A stretch of DNA of 64,000 nucleotides, from the NCBI RefSeq assembly GCF_002749615.1, contig NZ_CP024201.1:1736001-1800000 (forward strand), in the 5' to 3' direction. Positions within the stretch are counted from its first letter, which is position 1; the number at the start of each line of letters is the position of its first letter. Both the position numbers and the translations under genes were made by a program. Below, in pieces: positions 8,671 through 16,000 of this stretch. The notes under the pieces are model-generated. The model made no database searches and was not told where the DNA came from. It worked only from the letters and a program-made list of their open reading frames with translations. This DNA is from Caulobacter mirabilis (GTDB lineage: Bacteria > Pseudomonadota > Alphaproteobacteria > Caulobacterales > Caulobacteraceae).

Positions 8671-9570
8671 ATGGAAAAGCTTCTCAAGGCGGGCGTCGTC
8701 GGTTCCGGCGTCTTCGGCGGCTATCACGCGCGCAAGTACGCCGAGATGGAAGGGGTCGAGCTGGTCGGCATCTTCGACATCCATCCCGAGCGCTGCTTCG
8801 AGATGGCCAACCAGTACGGGGCCGAGGCCTACGGCGACCTGCCGGACCTGCTGGCCGTCTGCGACATCGTCACGGTGGCCTCGCCGGCCACGACCCACGC
8901 CGCCGCCGCGCAGGCGGCGCTGCAGGCGGGCAAGTCTGTCTACGTCGAGAAGCCCCTGGCGACGACGCTGGAGGACGCCGACAAGCTCATCGCCGAGGCG
9001 GCCCGGCGCGGGCTGGTGCTGGCCTGCGGCCACCAGGAGCGCGTCGTCTCCCAGGCCATGGGTCTGCTCGATATTCCCGAGAAGCCGCTGCGGCTGGAGG
9101 CGATCCGCTTCGGTACGCCGTCGCCGCGCAGCCAGGACGTCTCGGTCGTGCTCGACCTGATGATCCACGACATCGACCTGGCCCTGGCGCTCACCGACGC
9201 CGAGCCGATGACCGTCGAGGCCGAGGGCACGCCGGACCGGATCAAGGCCGAGGCGACCTTCGACGACGGCTTCACCGCCATCTTCGAGGCGTCCCGCATC
9301 CATGACAGCCGCGAGCGGCGGATGAAGATCGTCTACCCGTCGGGCTCGCTGGAGATCGACTTCGTCACCCGTCAGTTCCGCAACACCACCCCGTTCGCGC
9401 TGAACGAGGCCTTCACCGAGACGCCGGCCGGCCGCGATCCGCTGGGAACCAGCGTCGGCGGCTTCGTCGACGCGGTGCGCGGCAAGTCGCCCCGTCCGGT
9501 CGTCACCGGCGAGGAAGCCGCCCGCGCGCTGGACCTGGCGCTCGCGGTGGAGCAGGCGGCGGGGTTCTGA
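8671..9570 (+). CDS. Gfo/Idh/MocA family NAD(P)-dependent oxidoreductase
   Basis: A 299-residue dehydrogenase. GVVGSGVFGGYHARKY at residue 8 is the Rossmann glycine loop, VASPATTHA near 68 and VYVEKPLATT near 90 contain the EKP motif that contacts cofactor and substrate, and DLMIHDIDLALAL near 163 carries the catalytic-region His-Asp. The C-terminal beta-sheet domain forms the sugar site in this family. The substrate is unknown; sugars, inositols and UDP-GlcNAc (GnnA-type, for diamino lipid A) are family possibilities with nothing decisive here. It overlaps the next gene by one base (TGATG). Confidence 0.88.
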   Translation: MEKLLKAGVVGSGVFGGYHARKYAEMEGVELVGIFDIHPERCFEMANQYGAEAYGDLPDLLAVCDIVTVASPATTHAAAAQAALQAGKSVYVEKPLATTLEDADKLIAEAARRGLVLACGHQERVVSQAMGLLDIPEKPLRLEAIRFGTPSPRSQDVSVVLDLMIHDIDLALALTDAEPMTVEAEGTPDRIKAEATFDDGFTAIFEASRIHDSRERRMKIVYPSGSLEIDFVTRQFRNTTPFALNEAFTETPAGRDPLGTSVGGFVDAVRGKSPRPVVTGEEAARALDLALAVEQAAGF

Positions 9571-9788
9571 TGGCGGTCATGGTGACCCTGTCGGACGATG
9601 AGGCGATCGTCCTGTTTGATTGGCTCGCCCGCCGCAGCGAGACTTTGGCGAATGACCATCGCCCCTCGGCCGAAGACATCGCGATGTGGAACCTTGAGGC
9701 TCTCCTCGAGAAGGCCTTGGCCGATCCGTTCGCGCCCGACTACGCTGAACGTCTGGAAGACGCTCGGTCGAGGCTGAAGGCGGTCTGA
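9570..9788 (+). CDS. Small conserved hypothetical protein
   Basis: A 72-residue acidic, helical protein (starts MAVMVTLSDDEAIVLFDWLAR, ends ARSRLKAV). ATG overlaps the stop of the preceding oxidoreductase (TGATG), indicating translational coupling, and glutathione peroxidase follows within 24 nt. Codon use matches the neighbours. Trp residues and Leu/Ala-rich helices are consistent with a small protein-binding domain, but no family was recognised. Confidence 0.6.
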   Translation: MAVMVTLSDDEAIVLFDWLARRSETLANDHRPSAEDIAMWNLEALLEKALADPFAPDYAERLEDARSRLKAV

Positions 9789-9811
9789 CCCGGCCTAAGG
9801 TGGAGCCCCCA

Positions 9812-10288
9812 ATGCCCAACGCCTACGACTACGACTTCACCGCCATCGACGGTTCGCCGCTGCCGTTCTCGACCTTCCGGGACAAGGTCGTGCTGGTGGT
9901 GAACGTCGCCAGCCAGTGCGGGCTGACGCCGCAGTACGATGGGCTGGAGAAGCTCTACGCCGACTACCGGGACCGCGGGCTGGTGGTGCTGGGCGTGCCG
10001 AGCAACCAGTTCGCCGGCCAGGAGCCGGGCTCGAACGCCGAGATCGCCGAGTTCTGCCGGACCAACTTCGGGGTCGACTTCCCGATGGCCGCCAAGACCG
10101 ACGTCAAGGGCGAGGACGCGCATCCGTTCTACAGGTGGGCGGTCGAGCAGGTCGGCGAGCCGGCCGAGCCGGTCTGGAACTTCCACAAGCTGCTGGTCGG
10201 CAAGGACGGCGGCCTGATCAACGTCTTCGGCCCGCGGACCGACCCGCAGGACCCGGAGATCAGGGCGGCGATCGAAGAGGCGCTTTAG
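9812..10288 (+). CDS. Glutathione peroxidase family thiol peroxidase
   Basis: A 158-residue peroxidase reducing hydroperoxides with glutathione or thioredoxin. VVNVASQCGLTPQYDGLEKL holds the peroxidatic Cys (a selenocysteine in animal GPx). VLGVPSNQFAGQEPGSN gives the Gln of the catalytic tetrad and WNFHKLLVGKDG the Trp and Asn. It has the short, non-animal type length and no signal peptide, so it is cytoplasmic. ATG at 9812 has GGAG 6 nt before it; an in-frame GTG at 9800 overlaps that site and is rejected. Probably cotranscribed with the two upstream genes. Confidence 0.95.
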   Translation: MPNAYDYDFTAIDGSPLPFSTFRDKVVLVVNVASQCGLTPQYDGLEKLYADYRDRGLVVLGVPSNQFAGQEPGSNAEIAEFCRTNFGVDFPMAAKTDVKGEDAHPFYRWAVEQVGEPAEPVWNFHKLLVGKDGGLINVFGPRTDPQDPEIRAAIEEAL

Positions 10289-10325
10289 CGTCTCCTGACG
10301 GCGGATTCACTTGAGGCGGGGCGAC

Positions 10326-11477
10326 ATGTTCGCCAGACTCGCAGCGCAAGTTCGGAACCTGGGCGCAGTGCTCTCTAGACGATTGATGTTGGGCGGTTCG
10401 GCGGCTCTGGCCGTCGGCGCGACGGCGCGGCCGGCGTTGGCCAAGGGCGTGGGCGTTGACGCGCCCGGCGCCGCTGTGGCGCGCGAGGTCGTGCGCGGCA
10501 TGATGGCCCAGACCCACGCCCCAGCCATGTCCGCCGCGGTCTGCCGCGACGGCGAACTGGTCTGGGCCGAGGCCTTCGGTCTGGCCGACCTGGAGACCAA
10601 GGCGCCGGTCAGCCTGACCGGCCGCTTCCGTCTCGCCAGCGTGTCGAAACTGTTCGCCGGGGCGGTGGCGGCGCGGCTGGCCGAGCGCGGCGCGGTCAAT
10701 CTGGATCGTCCGATCGGCAACTATCGCCCCAGCCTGCCGGAGCCGCACCGCAGAACGACCCTGCGCCAGCTGCTTGGCCATACCGCGGGGGTCCGCCACT
10801 ACATCCCCCGCGACTACGATCCCAAGGCGCCCGGCGGAGCGATCGACTTCCGGCCCTACCGCAACACCGAGGAGGCGCTGGCGGTCTTCATCCACGACCC
10901 GCTGGTGTCCAAGCCGGGCGAGGCGTTCAACTACAGCACCTTCGGCTATGTCCTGGCCGGGGCGGTGCTGGAGTCGGCGACGGGCAAGCGCTTCCCGCAG
11001 CTGGTCACCGAGGAGGTCATCCGGCCGCTCGACCTGCCGACCCTGATGCCGGAGAGCATGACGTCGGTCATCCCGCAGCGGGTGTCCTGCTACCAGCCGC
11101 TCAAGGACGGCGGCCTGTTCAAGGCGCCCGCCATCAACCCCGCCTACAAATGGGCCGGCGGCGGCTATGTCGGCGCCGCCAGCGATGTCGCTCGCTTCTG
11201 CACCGCCTTCACCACGCCGGGCTATCTCGACGAGGAGAACCTGGAGCGGATGTTCACGCCGCTGGCGCCGGGCCCGGTCGGGATCGGCTGGTGGCTGGAC
11301 CGCGATCCGGAAGGGCGGCTGCGCGGTTATCACGCCGGCAGCATCGCGGGCGGTCGCTCGATCGCGCTGCTGCTGCCCGAGGCCGGGGTTTCGGTGGTGG
11401 TGCTGTCGAACCTCAGCGACCTGCCGGTCGATCCGCTGACGCCGGCGCAGCGCATCGCCGAGGCCTTCCTAGTCTAG
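10326..11477 (+). CDS. Exported serine hydrolase, class C beta-lactamase / esterase fold
   Basis: A 383-residue protein of the beta-lactamase-related serine hydrolase family. The N-terminus has a Tat-like signal (LSRRLMLGGSAALAVGATARPALA). The nucleophile motif S-x-x-K is seen in FRLASVSKLFAGAV near residue 105 and the YxN-position motif as FNYSTFGYVLAGAVLE near 205; GYHAGSIAGG near 340 is the likely third motif (HxG). This suggests periplasmic peptidase, esterase or D-aminopeptidase-like activity rather than a dedicated beta-lactamase. Its stop shares CTAG with the convergent membrane gene. Confidence 0.82.
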   Translation: MFARLAAQVRNLGAVLSRRLMLGGSAALAVGATARPALAKGVGVDAPGAAVAREVVRGMMAQTHAPAMSAAVCRDGELVWAEAFGLADLETKAPVSLTGRFRLASVSKLFAGAVAARLAERGAVNLDRPIGNYRPSLPEPHRRTTLRQLLGHTAGVRHYIPRDYDPKAPGGAIDFRPYRNTEEALAVFIHDPLVSKPGEAFNYSTFGYVLAGAVLESATGKRFPQLVTEEVIRPLDLPTLMPESMTSVIPQRVSCYQPLKDGGLFKAPAINPAYKWAGGGYVGAASDVARFCTAFTTPGYLDEENLERMFTPLAPGPVGIGWWLDRDPEGRLRGYHAGSIAGGRSIALLLPEAGVSVVVLSNLSDLPVDPLTPAQRIAEAFLV

Positions 11478-12058
11478 CCGTTGAGTTCGTTCAGCAGGCG
11501 CTCCAGCCGTTCGGCGTGCGTTCGCCGCTTCCGATACAGCCAGAGCGACGACAGGCCGGCGCCGACAGCGTAGGCGGCGGCGACGGCCAGCGCTGGCGCG
11601 GCGATCGGGTCCTGGTCCCAGACGCCCTCATGGCGAAACACCGCCACGCATACGGCGAGGAACAGCAGGGCCGCCGCGGCCGTGGCCACGCCGCCGACGG
11701 AGGTGCGGACGCCGGCGCGGGCCGTGGCGAGCTCCCAGTCCAGGGCCGCGGCCACTGTCCGCGAGGCTAGAGAGCCCGGCGCGCGCCGCCGACCGAGCGT
11801 CACCGCCAGGGCGAACAGCGAATAGGTCAGGCCCGCCAGGCCCAGGATCACGGCGGAGGGCCGGTCCTCCAGGATCACCCAGAGGCTGATCCCGACGCCG
11901 ACGACGCAGGCGACCAGATCGATGGCGGCCCGCAGGATCTGCCGCCTCTGTTCAGCCCGCACACGGCGCTCGATCGCGTCGATATCGGACGGCGGGGAGG
12001 CCGGAGCCTTGTCCCGCCAGGCCTCTCCCCAGTCGTTCCAGCCGTTTTCGGCGCTCAT
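11474..12058 (-). CDS. Membrane protein encoded with an ECF sigma factor (possible anti-sigma)
   Basis: A 194-residue protein. The first 40 residues are polar (MSAENGWNDWGEAWRDKA then an Arg-rich helix), followed by two closely spaced membrane segments near residues 45-90 and two more near 120-170. The ATG overlaps the stop of the sigma factor gene (ATGA), so the pair is translationally coupled. This layout, with an N-terminal cytosolic region followed by membrane helices, fits an anti-sigma factor, but no zinc-type HxxxCxxC anti-sigma motif is present. Function is inferred only from position. Confidence 0.6.
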   Translation of the reverse strand: MSAENGWNDWGEAWRDKAPASPPSDIDAIERRVRAEQRRQILRAAIDLVACVVGVGISLWVILEDRPSAVILGLAGLTYSLFALAVTLGRRRAPGSLASRTVAAALDWELATARAGVRTSVGGVATAAAALLFLAVCVAVFRHEGVWDQDPIAAPALAVAAAYAVGAGLSSLWLYRKRRTHAERLERLLNELNG

Positions 12059-12567
12059 CGGCCGTCCTCCAGGATCGCCCGCAACGCGGCCTTGGCGCGG
12101 GTCAGGCGGACAGAAACCACGTTGGCGCCGACGCCGAGCACGTCGGCGATCTCGGCCGGGGTGAACCCTTCGAGCGTCTGGATGGCGACCTGGCGCAGCG
12201 GCAGCGGCAGGCTGCGGACCGCCCGCGTCAGCCGTTCGTGCTGGTCGATACGCTCCAGGGCCTCCAGCGGAGACGGGGCGTCGCTCGCCCAGCTTTCGTC
12301 AAGCGGCGCGCTACGGGGCAGGGCGGCGCGGCGGGCGACGTGGTCTATGCAGCGATTGTGCGCCACCCGCGCGACGAAGGTCCTGATCGACGCGTCGCCG
12401 CGGAAGCTGGGAAGCGCGCGCCAGATCGAGGTCAGGATTTCCTGACCCAGCTCCTCGCGCAGCGCCGGGTCGGCCTCGTATGCGGCCGCGATCCGGCGGA
12501 GCATCGGACCTTGGGCGACGACGAGGTCGCGGAAGTCGATCGCCGTCGGCGGCGCGCCGTCCTGCAA
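12055..12567 (-). CDS. ECF-type RNA polymerase sigma factor
   Basis: A 170-residue sigma-70 family protein with regions 2 and 4 only. Region 2 spans IAAAYEADPALREELGQEILTSIWRALPSF to ASIRTFVARVAHNRCIDHVARR (residues about 25-85). Region 4 is LPLPLRQVAIQTLEGFTPAEIADVLGVGANVVSVRLTRAKAAL (about 120-165). The start is TTG at 12567 preceded by AGGGGTGA. It lies in a three-gene unit: an 80-residue membrane protein, this sigma factor, then the 194-residue membrane protein. Targets are unknown; autoregulation is likely. Confidence 0.92.
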   Translation of the reverse strand: MQDGAPPTAIDFRDLVVAQGPMLRRIAAAYEADPALREELGQEILTSIWRALPSFRGDASIRTFVARVAHNRCIDHVARRAALPRSAPLDESWASDAPSPLEALERIDQHERLTRAVRSLPLPLRQVAIQTLEGFTPAEIADVLGVGANVVSVRLTRAKAALRAILEDGR

Positions 12568-12573
12568 GGCCGA

Positions 12574-12816
12574 TCACCCCTGGCGCTGGACACTGGCCGC
12601 GACCCACGCCCAGATCCGGCGGCGGGCCTGGAACGCGGTGATCCCGAGCGCCGCGGCGAACCCCCAGACCAGGGCCTCGAGGCCGAAGGCGCCCACGACG
12701 GCGAGAATGAACATGAGCGGCCGCTCGAAGTTCAACGCCAGGCCGATCCCGAAGGCGAGCCATGCCGCGAGGCTGACCGTCGCGGCGCCGATCGGCAGGA
12801 ACCATTTCCAGTGCAT
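12574..12816 (-). CDS. Small two-segment membrane protein, first gene of the sigma operon
   Basis: An 80-residue protein with two hydrophobic segments (WFLPIGAATVSLAAWLAFGIG and LMFILAVVGAFGLEALVWGF) and a basic C-terminus (QARRRIWAWVAASVQRQG). ATG at 12816 has a strong AGGAGGGAT 5 nt upstream, so the longer frame to 12876 is rejected. The sigma factor start is 6 nt after its stop, which supports an operon. It has no recognised family. It could be a membrane sensor or accessory protein of the sigma system. Confidence 0.65.
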   Translation of the reverse strand: MHWKWFLPIGAATVSLAAWLAFGIGLALNFERPLMFILAVVGAFGLEALVWGFAAALGITAFQARRRIWAWVAASVQRQG

Positions 12817-12889
12817 CTCTATCCCTCCTGACGGATTGCGAAGGGGATAGTCGGGCGGGCGCGGGATTCCTTTCACGCCGATCGTCGGA

Positions 12890-13330
12890 TCAGAGCGCCT
12901 TCCGGAAGTAGACGACCCGTTCCGTCTCCTCGAAGCCCGCGCCGAGGTGGAAGGCGTGGCTGTCGACGTTGTCGATCTCGGCGTCGGACGCGAACTCCGA
13001 ACAGCCTTCGGCGCGGCCCCAGGCGGCGACGGCTTCGGTCAGGGCCTGGGCGACGCCGCCGCGACGGGCGGCCGGCCGGACGTAGACGCCTTCCAGGAAG
13101 ACCACCGGCGAGGTGTCGCAGCCGTTGACGTAGTCGTGGCGCAGGGCCGCTTCGGCGAACCCGACGACGCGTCCGTCGGCGATCGCCACGAAGGCGCGTT
13201 CCTCGCCCTCCAGCATGCCGGCGGCCTCGGCGCGATGCTCGGCGACCGTCTCGCCGGGCCAGAGATCGGCGCGCAACTCGGCCCAAGCGTCCAGATGATC
13301 CGTGGACGCCGGCGCAATCGTCAGGGGCAT
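12890..13330 (-). CDS. AAC(6')-type GNAT acetyltransferase
   Basis: A 146-residue GNAT enzyme. DYVNGCDTSPVVFLEGVYV followed by RPAARRGGVAQALTEAV (acetyl-CoA loop) and EFASDAEIDN with VDSHAFHLGAGFEETERVVYFRK is the signature of the chromosomal AAC(6')-I aminoglycoside 6'-N-acetyltransferase group. Family length is about 145, so it is full length. Chromosomal members often acetylate aminoglycosides only weakly in nature. It follows the EF-hand gene by 8 nt on the same strand and may be cotranscribed. Resistance is not shown by sequence alone. Confidence 0.85.
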   Translation of the reverse strand: MPLTIAPASTDHLDAWAELRADLWPGETVAEHRAEAAGMLEGEERAFVAIADGRVVGFAEAALRHDYVNGCDTSPVVFLEGVYVRPAARRGGVAQALTEAVAAWGRAEGCSEFASDAEIDNVDSHAFHLGAGFEETERVVYFRKAL

Positions 13331-13338
13331 GGGGCGGA

Positions 13339-13674
13339 TCAGTCGCGCTTGCGGTCTTGGCGGATGCGGGTTTCGAGGGTCTTCTCGAACTCGCTGGCGT
13401 GGGCCGGCGGCGCGCCGGCGGCGGTGGTGTTCTGGTCGGCGGGCGGCAGTTCGGTCGGCTTGAAGACCTGGGGTTGCCCGCTGGACTTGGGGGCCGCGAC
13501 CGGCAGCGCCTGGGCGTCCGCGCCGCCCTTGGCCAGGTAGTCGGCGCGCTCGTCGTCGGTGACGACGCCGTCGCGGTCGGCGTCGGCCGGGTTGGTCAGC
13601 TTGAGCGGCGCGGCCTGCGCGAGGGCCAAGGTTGGCGCGGCGAGCAGGAGGGCGGCGGCGGTGGCGAGCTTCAT
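13339..13674 (-). CDS. Secreted EF-hand domain protein
   Basis: A 111-residue exported protein with a Sec signal peptide (MKLATAAALLLAAPTLALAQA, cleavage likely near residue 20). One canonical calcium-binding loop follows, DADRDGVVTDDE at residues about 31-42, with oxygen ligands at 1, 3, 5 and 12. The remainder is Pro/Ala-rich with a charged helical C-terminus (EFEKTLETRIRQDRKRD). A single EF-hand suggests a calcium-binding or structural periplasmic role. It lies 8 nt upstream of the AAC(6')-like gene. Confidence 0.7.
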   Translation of the reverse strand: MKLATAAALLLAAPTLALAQAAPLKLTNPADADRDGVVTDDERADYLAKGGADAQALPVAAPKSSGQPQVFKPTELPPADQNTTAAGAPPAHASEFEKTLETRIRQDRKRD

Positions 13675-13733
13675 GGTGAACTCCCTGTCAGGCCTCCAAT
13701 CTGGGGCGCCGCCGTTCGGTGATCAAGCCGGGC

Positions 13734-14384
13734 TCAGTCTTCGTCTTCGTCCCAGGGCGGGCCGTCGTCGTCGGCCAGCTGCGCTGGGGCGGGCGAGGAC
13801 GCGCGCGCCGTCGGCGGAGTCCGCACGGCGACGGCCGCCGCCTGCGGCGGCTTGGCCTTGGCGGTGCGGCGGAAGATGGCGTCGATCCGGGCCAGCCAGC
13901 GGTCGCCCTCCTGGACGGCGGCGCGCGGGGACCAGTCGTCGCGCCGGGCCTCATCGCCGGCCAGCCACAGGTCCAGCTCGAAGTCCGGATAGGTCGGATC
14001 GTTCAGGGTCAGCCGCAGGGTGACTTGGTCGGCGGAGGCGATCCGCGTCTGCAGCGTCTGGCGGAAGCCGTCGCGATGGGTCTTGGCCACGACCTCGCCG
14101 TCGACGATCAGCTCAGCGCCGAGAATCTCGCCGAGCCGGTAGACCAGACACCAGGCGCCGCGGTCCCAGGCGACCGCCAGGGCGCCTTGCGTCAGGGAGA
14201 AACCCGCGCCGCGTCCGCGTCCCTGGGCGATCAGCAGCGCGTCCGGCTCCGCCCCGAGCACCCGCCGCAGGGCGCGCCGAATCCGCCGAGGCTCGTTGCG
14301 GAACCACACCAGGGCGCTGCCGAGGAAGGTCATGGCCGTCCCGGCGAGGCCGAGCATCAGCAGCAGGCGTGCGGTTTCCGTCAT
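13734..14384 (-). CDS. Membrane-anchored hypothetical protein
   Basis: A 216-residue protein with one N-terminal membrane segment (LLLMLGLAGTAMTFLGSALVWF) followed by a soluble domain. WDRGAWCLVYRLGEILGAELIVDGEV and LRLTLNDPTYPDFELDLWLAG suggest a beta-rich domain that recurs in conserved hypothetical proteins. The tail is Pro/Ala-rich and ends in an acidic DDDGPPWDEDED. ATG at 14384 is chosen because the upstream frame is the antisense of the kinase gene. It follows the histidine kinase by 53 nt on the same strand. No function is recognised. Confidence 0.6.
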   Translation of the reverse strand: MTETARLLLMLGLAGTAMTFLGSALVWFRNEPRRIRRALRRVLGAEPDALLIAQGRGRGAGFSLTQGALAVAWDRGAWCLVYRLGEILGAELIVDGEVVAKTHRDGFRQTLQTRIASADQVTLRLTLNDPTYPDFELDLWLAGDEARRDDWSPRAAVQEGDRWLARIDAIFRRTAKAKPPQAAAVAVRTPPTARASSPAPAQLADDDGPPWDEDED

Positions 14385-14437
14385 CGCCGGGAGCGTATCG
14401 GGAGTCCCGGCGGGCGTCAGCGCCTGCGTCGGGAAAG

Positions 14438-15496
14438 TCAGTTGGGAGAGAGTTCGGCCTTGATGCGGCAGACGAGGCCTTGCGGCTGCCAGTCGAAGGT
14501 CACCTCGCCGCGCAGGTCGCGCAGGATGGTGTTCTGGATCACCATGGAGCCGAAACCGGTCCGGGACGGTTGCGTCACGTCGGGCCCGCCGGTTTCGCGC
14601 CAGGTCAGGTCGAGCCGCCCGTCGAGGGCGATACGCCAGCGCAGGTCGACGGCCCCGTCGGCCTGCGAGAGCGCGCCATGCTTGAGGGCGTTGGTCGCCA
14701 GCTCGTGCAACGCCACGGCGACGGACTGGGCCGCGGCCGGGTCGAGCCGGATCGACGGGCCCGCCATGAACACCCGCGCGGCGGTGGCGCCGTCGAGGCC
14801 GGCCAGTTCGTCGGCGACCAGTTGCGCCAGATCGACGCCGGTCCAGCGCGTCCGGGCCAGCAGGCTGTGCGCTCGCGACAGAGCGCGGATTCGTCCCTCC
14901 AGGACGATCTTGAAGTCCTCGACGGTCGCGGCCTCGGTCAGGCGGACGGTGGCCTGGACGACGGCCAGGAGGTTGTTGGCGCGGTGGTCGACCTCGCGCA
15001 TCAGCACCAACAGGCGCTCTTCCGCCGCCTTCCGATCGGTGATGTCGATCAGCATGTTCACCGCGCCGATCAGGCGGCCGGCGCCGTCGTGGATCGGGGT
15101 CGGAAAGGGCTCGAAGGCGACGCGGCTGCCGTCCGGACGTTCGGCGATCGCCTCGACGCCGCGGATCGGCCGTTCTTCGCGCAGGGCGACCGCCATCGGG
15201 CACTCCGCGTGCGGCAGCGGCGTCCCGTCCGGCCGGAACAGCTTCCAGGTCACGCACCACTGGTCCGAACCGATCTGAGGCCGTCGACCGGCCAGGGCGA
15301 CGGCGGCCTCGTTGTAGAAGGTGATCCGGCCGTCCGCGTCCGTGGTGTAGATGGCGGCGGGCAGGGCCTGGAGGATGTCACGGCATCGCGCCTCGACGTC
15401 GGAGGCGTCCGGGAAGGCCAGTTCCACGACATTCGCCGCCTGGCGGTGCGCTCGCGATGGGCCGAACAGCGAAAGGCCTCGGGGCTCCGAAGGCAT
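14438..15496 (-). CDS. PAS-containing sensor histidine kinase, HWE/HisKA_2 type
   Basis: A 352-residue cytoplasmic kinase. A PAS domain spans residues about 35-165 (AIYTTDADGRITFYNEAAVALAG to IGAVNMLIDITDRKAAEE). The phosphoacceptor region LMREVDHRANNLLAVVQA (His near 175) and N-box HELATNALKHGAL (near 265) are followed by LTWRETGGP, the W-x-E signature of HWE kinases, and FGSMVIQNTIL. It has no membrane segment, so it senses an intracellular signal. HWE/HisKA_2 kinases often feed the PhyR-EcfG general stress pathway, and a candidate EcfG promoter lies at 15557-15581. No response regulator is adjacent. Confidence 0.92.
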   Translation of the reverse strand: MPSEPRGLSLFGPSRAHRQAANVVELAFPDASDVEARCRDILQALPAAIYTTDADGRITFYNEAAVALAGRRPQIGSDQWCVTWKLFRPDGTPLPHAECPMAVALREERPIRGVEAIAERPDGSRVAFEPFPTPIHDGAGRLIGAVNMLIDITDRKAAEERLLVLMREVDHRANNLLAVVQATVRLTEAATVEDFKIVLEGRIRALSRAHSLLARTRWTGVDLAQLVADELAGLDGATAARVFMAGPSIRLDPAAAQSVAVALHELATNALKHGALSQADGAVDLRWRIALDGRLDLTWRETGGPDVTQPSRTGFGSMVIQNTILRDLRGEVTFDWQPQGLVCRIKAELSPN

Positions 15497-15556
15497 GTCC
15501 TACTCCAGTACGCCGCCCCGAGCGGATATGCTCGATCGGTCCGGCTTGAGGGGGCA

Positions 15557-15581
15557 AACTCTCTTTCCGGCGTGAGGTTCC
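15557..15581 (-). promoter_or_regulatory. Candidate EcfG (general stress sigma) promoter of the HWE kinase
   Basis: On the minus strand GGAAC (15581-15577) is followed by 17 nt and GTT (15559-15557), matching the alphaproteobacterial EcfG/SigT consensus GGAAC-N16/17-(C)GTT. The expected transcription start is about 50 nt before the kinase ATG at 15496. The C before GTT is replaced by A. Confidence 0.5.
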
Positions 15582-15637
15582 GTACGCTTCGACGGAACGG
15601 CTGCGACATTTGTTCGCCCGACAGGCGACCGCACCGG

Positions 15638-16000
15638 CTAGAAGATCGCCTTCTCCTCGCCCCACCAGAGCGGCGAGCGCGGAAGGTCGATGAAGCGTCG
15701 CTCATCCTCCAGTAGAAGCCGGCCCGCCTTGCGCGCGGCCTCCGGCTCGGCCGCGGCCATGTCCTCGAAACTGTCCCACCACAGCTGAGCGACGCCGTCA
15801 TAGGGCTCGGGCGCGCCGCGGGACTGACGGATATCGGCGCTCGCCTCCGGCGCGAAACTGTGCAGCTGCACATAGCGGCGGATGCGCAGGACGTCCTTCA
15901 CGCCGGCGACCAGCGGGGCGTGGGTGTTCAGCCAGTAGTCCTGGAAGGCCTCCCGCGTCAGTTCCGGTCGGCGGACCAGGCAGAAGGTCAGCTTGATCAC
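15638..16000 (-). CDS. EthD-domain protein
   Basis: A 120-residue dimeric alpha/beta-barrel (ferredoxin-like) protein. The opening MIKLTFCLVRRPELTREAFQ with YWLNTHAPLV is the standard EthD domain start, including the conserved H-A/G-P. EthD domains occur in ether-degradation and polyketide-tailoring accessory proteins; most genomic copies are uncharacterised. The start overlaps the end of xthA by 4 nt (ATGA-type coupling), so it is transcribed behind the repair nuclease, with no obvious functional link. Confidence 0.8.
   Translation of the reverse strand: MIKLTFCLVRRPELTREAFQDYWLNTHAPLVAGVKDVLRIRRYVQLHSFAPEASADIRQSRGAPEPYDGVAQLWWDSFEDMAAAEPEAARKAGRLLLEDERRFIDLPRSPLWWGEEKAIF

Noticed and set aside
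12847..12875. TGAAAGG...CGACTAT as an autoregulated ECF promoter
   Set aside because: The motif fits no specific ECF group consensus I can state, and alternative spacings are equally good.
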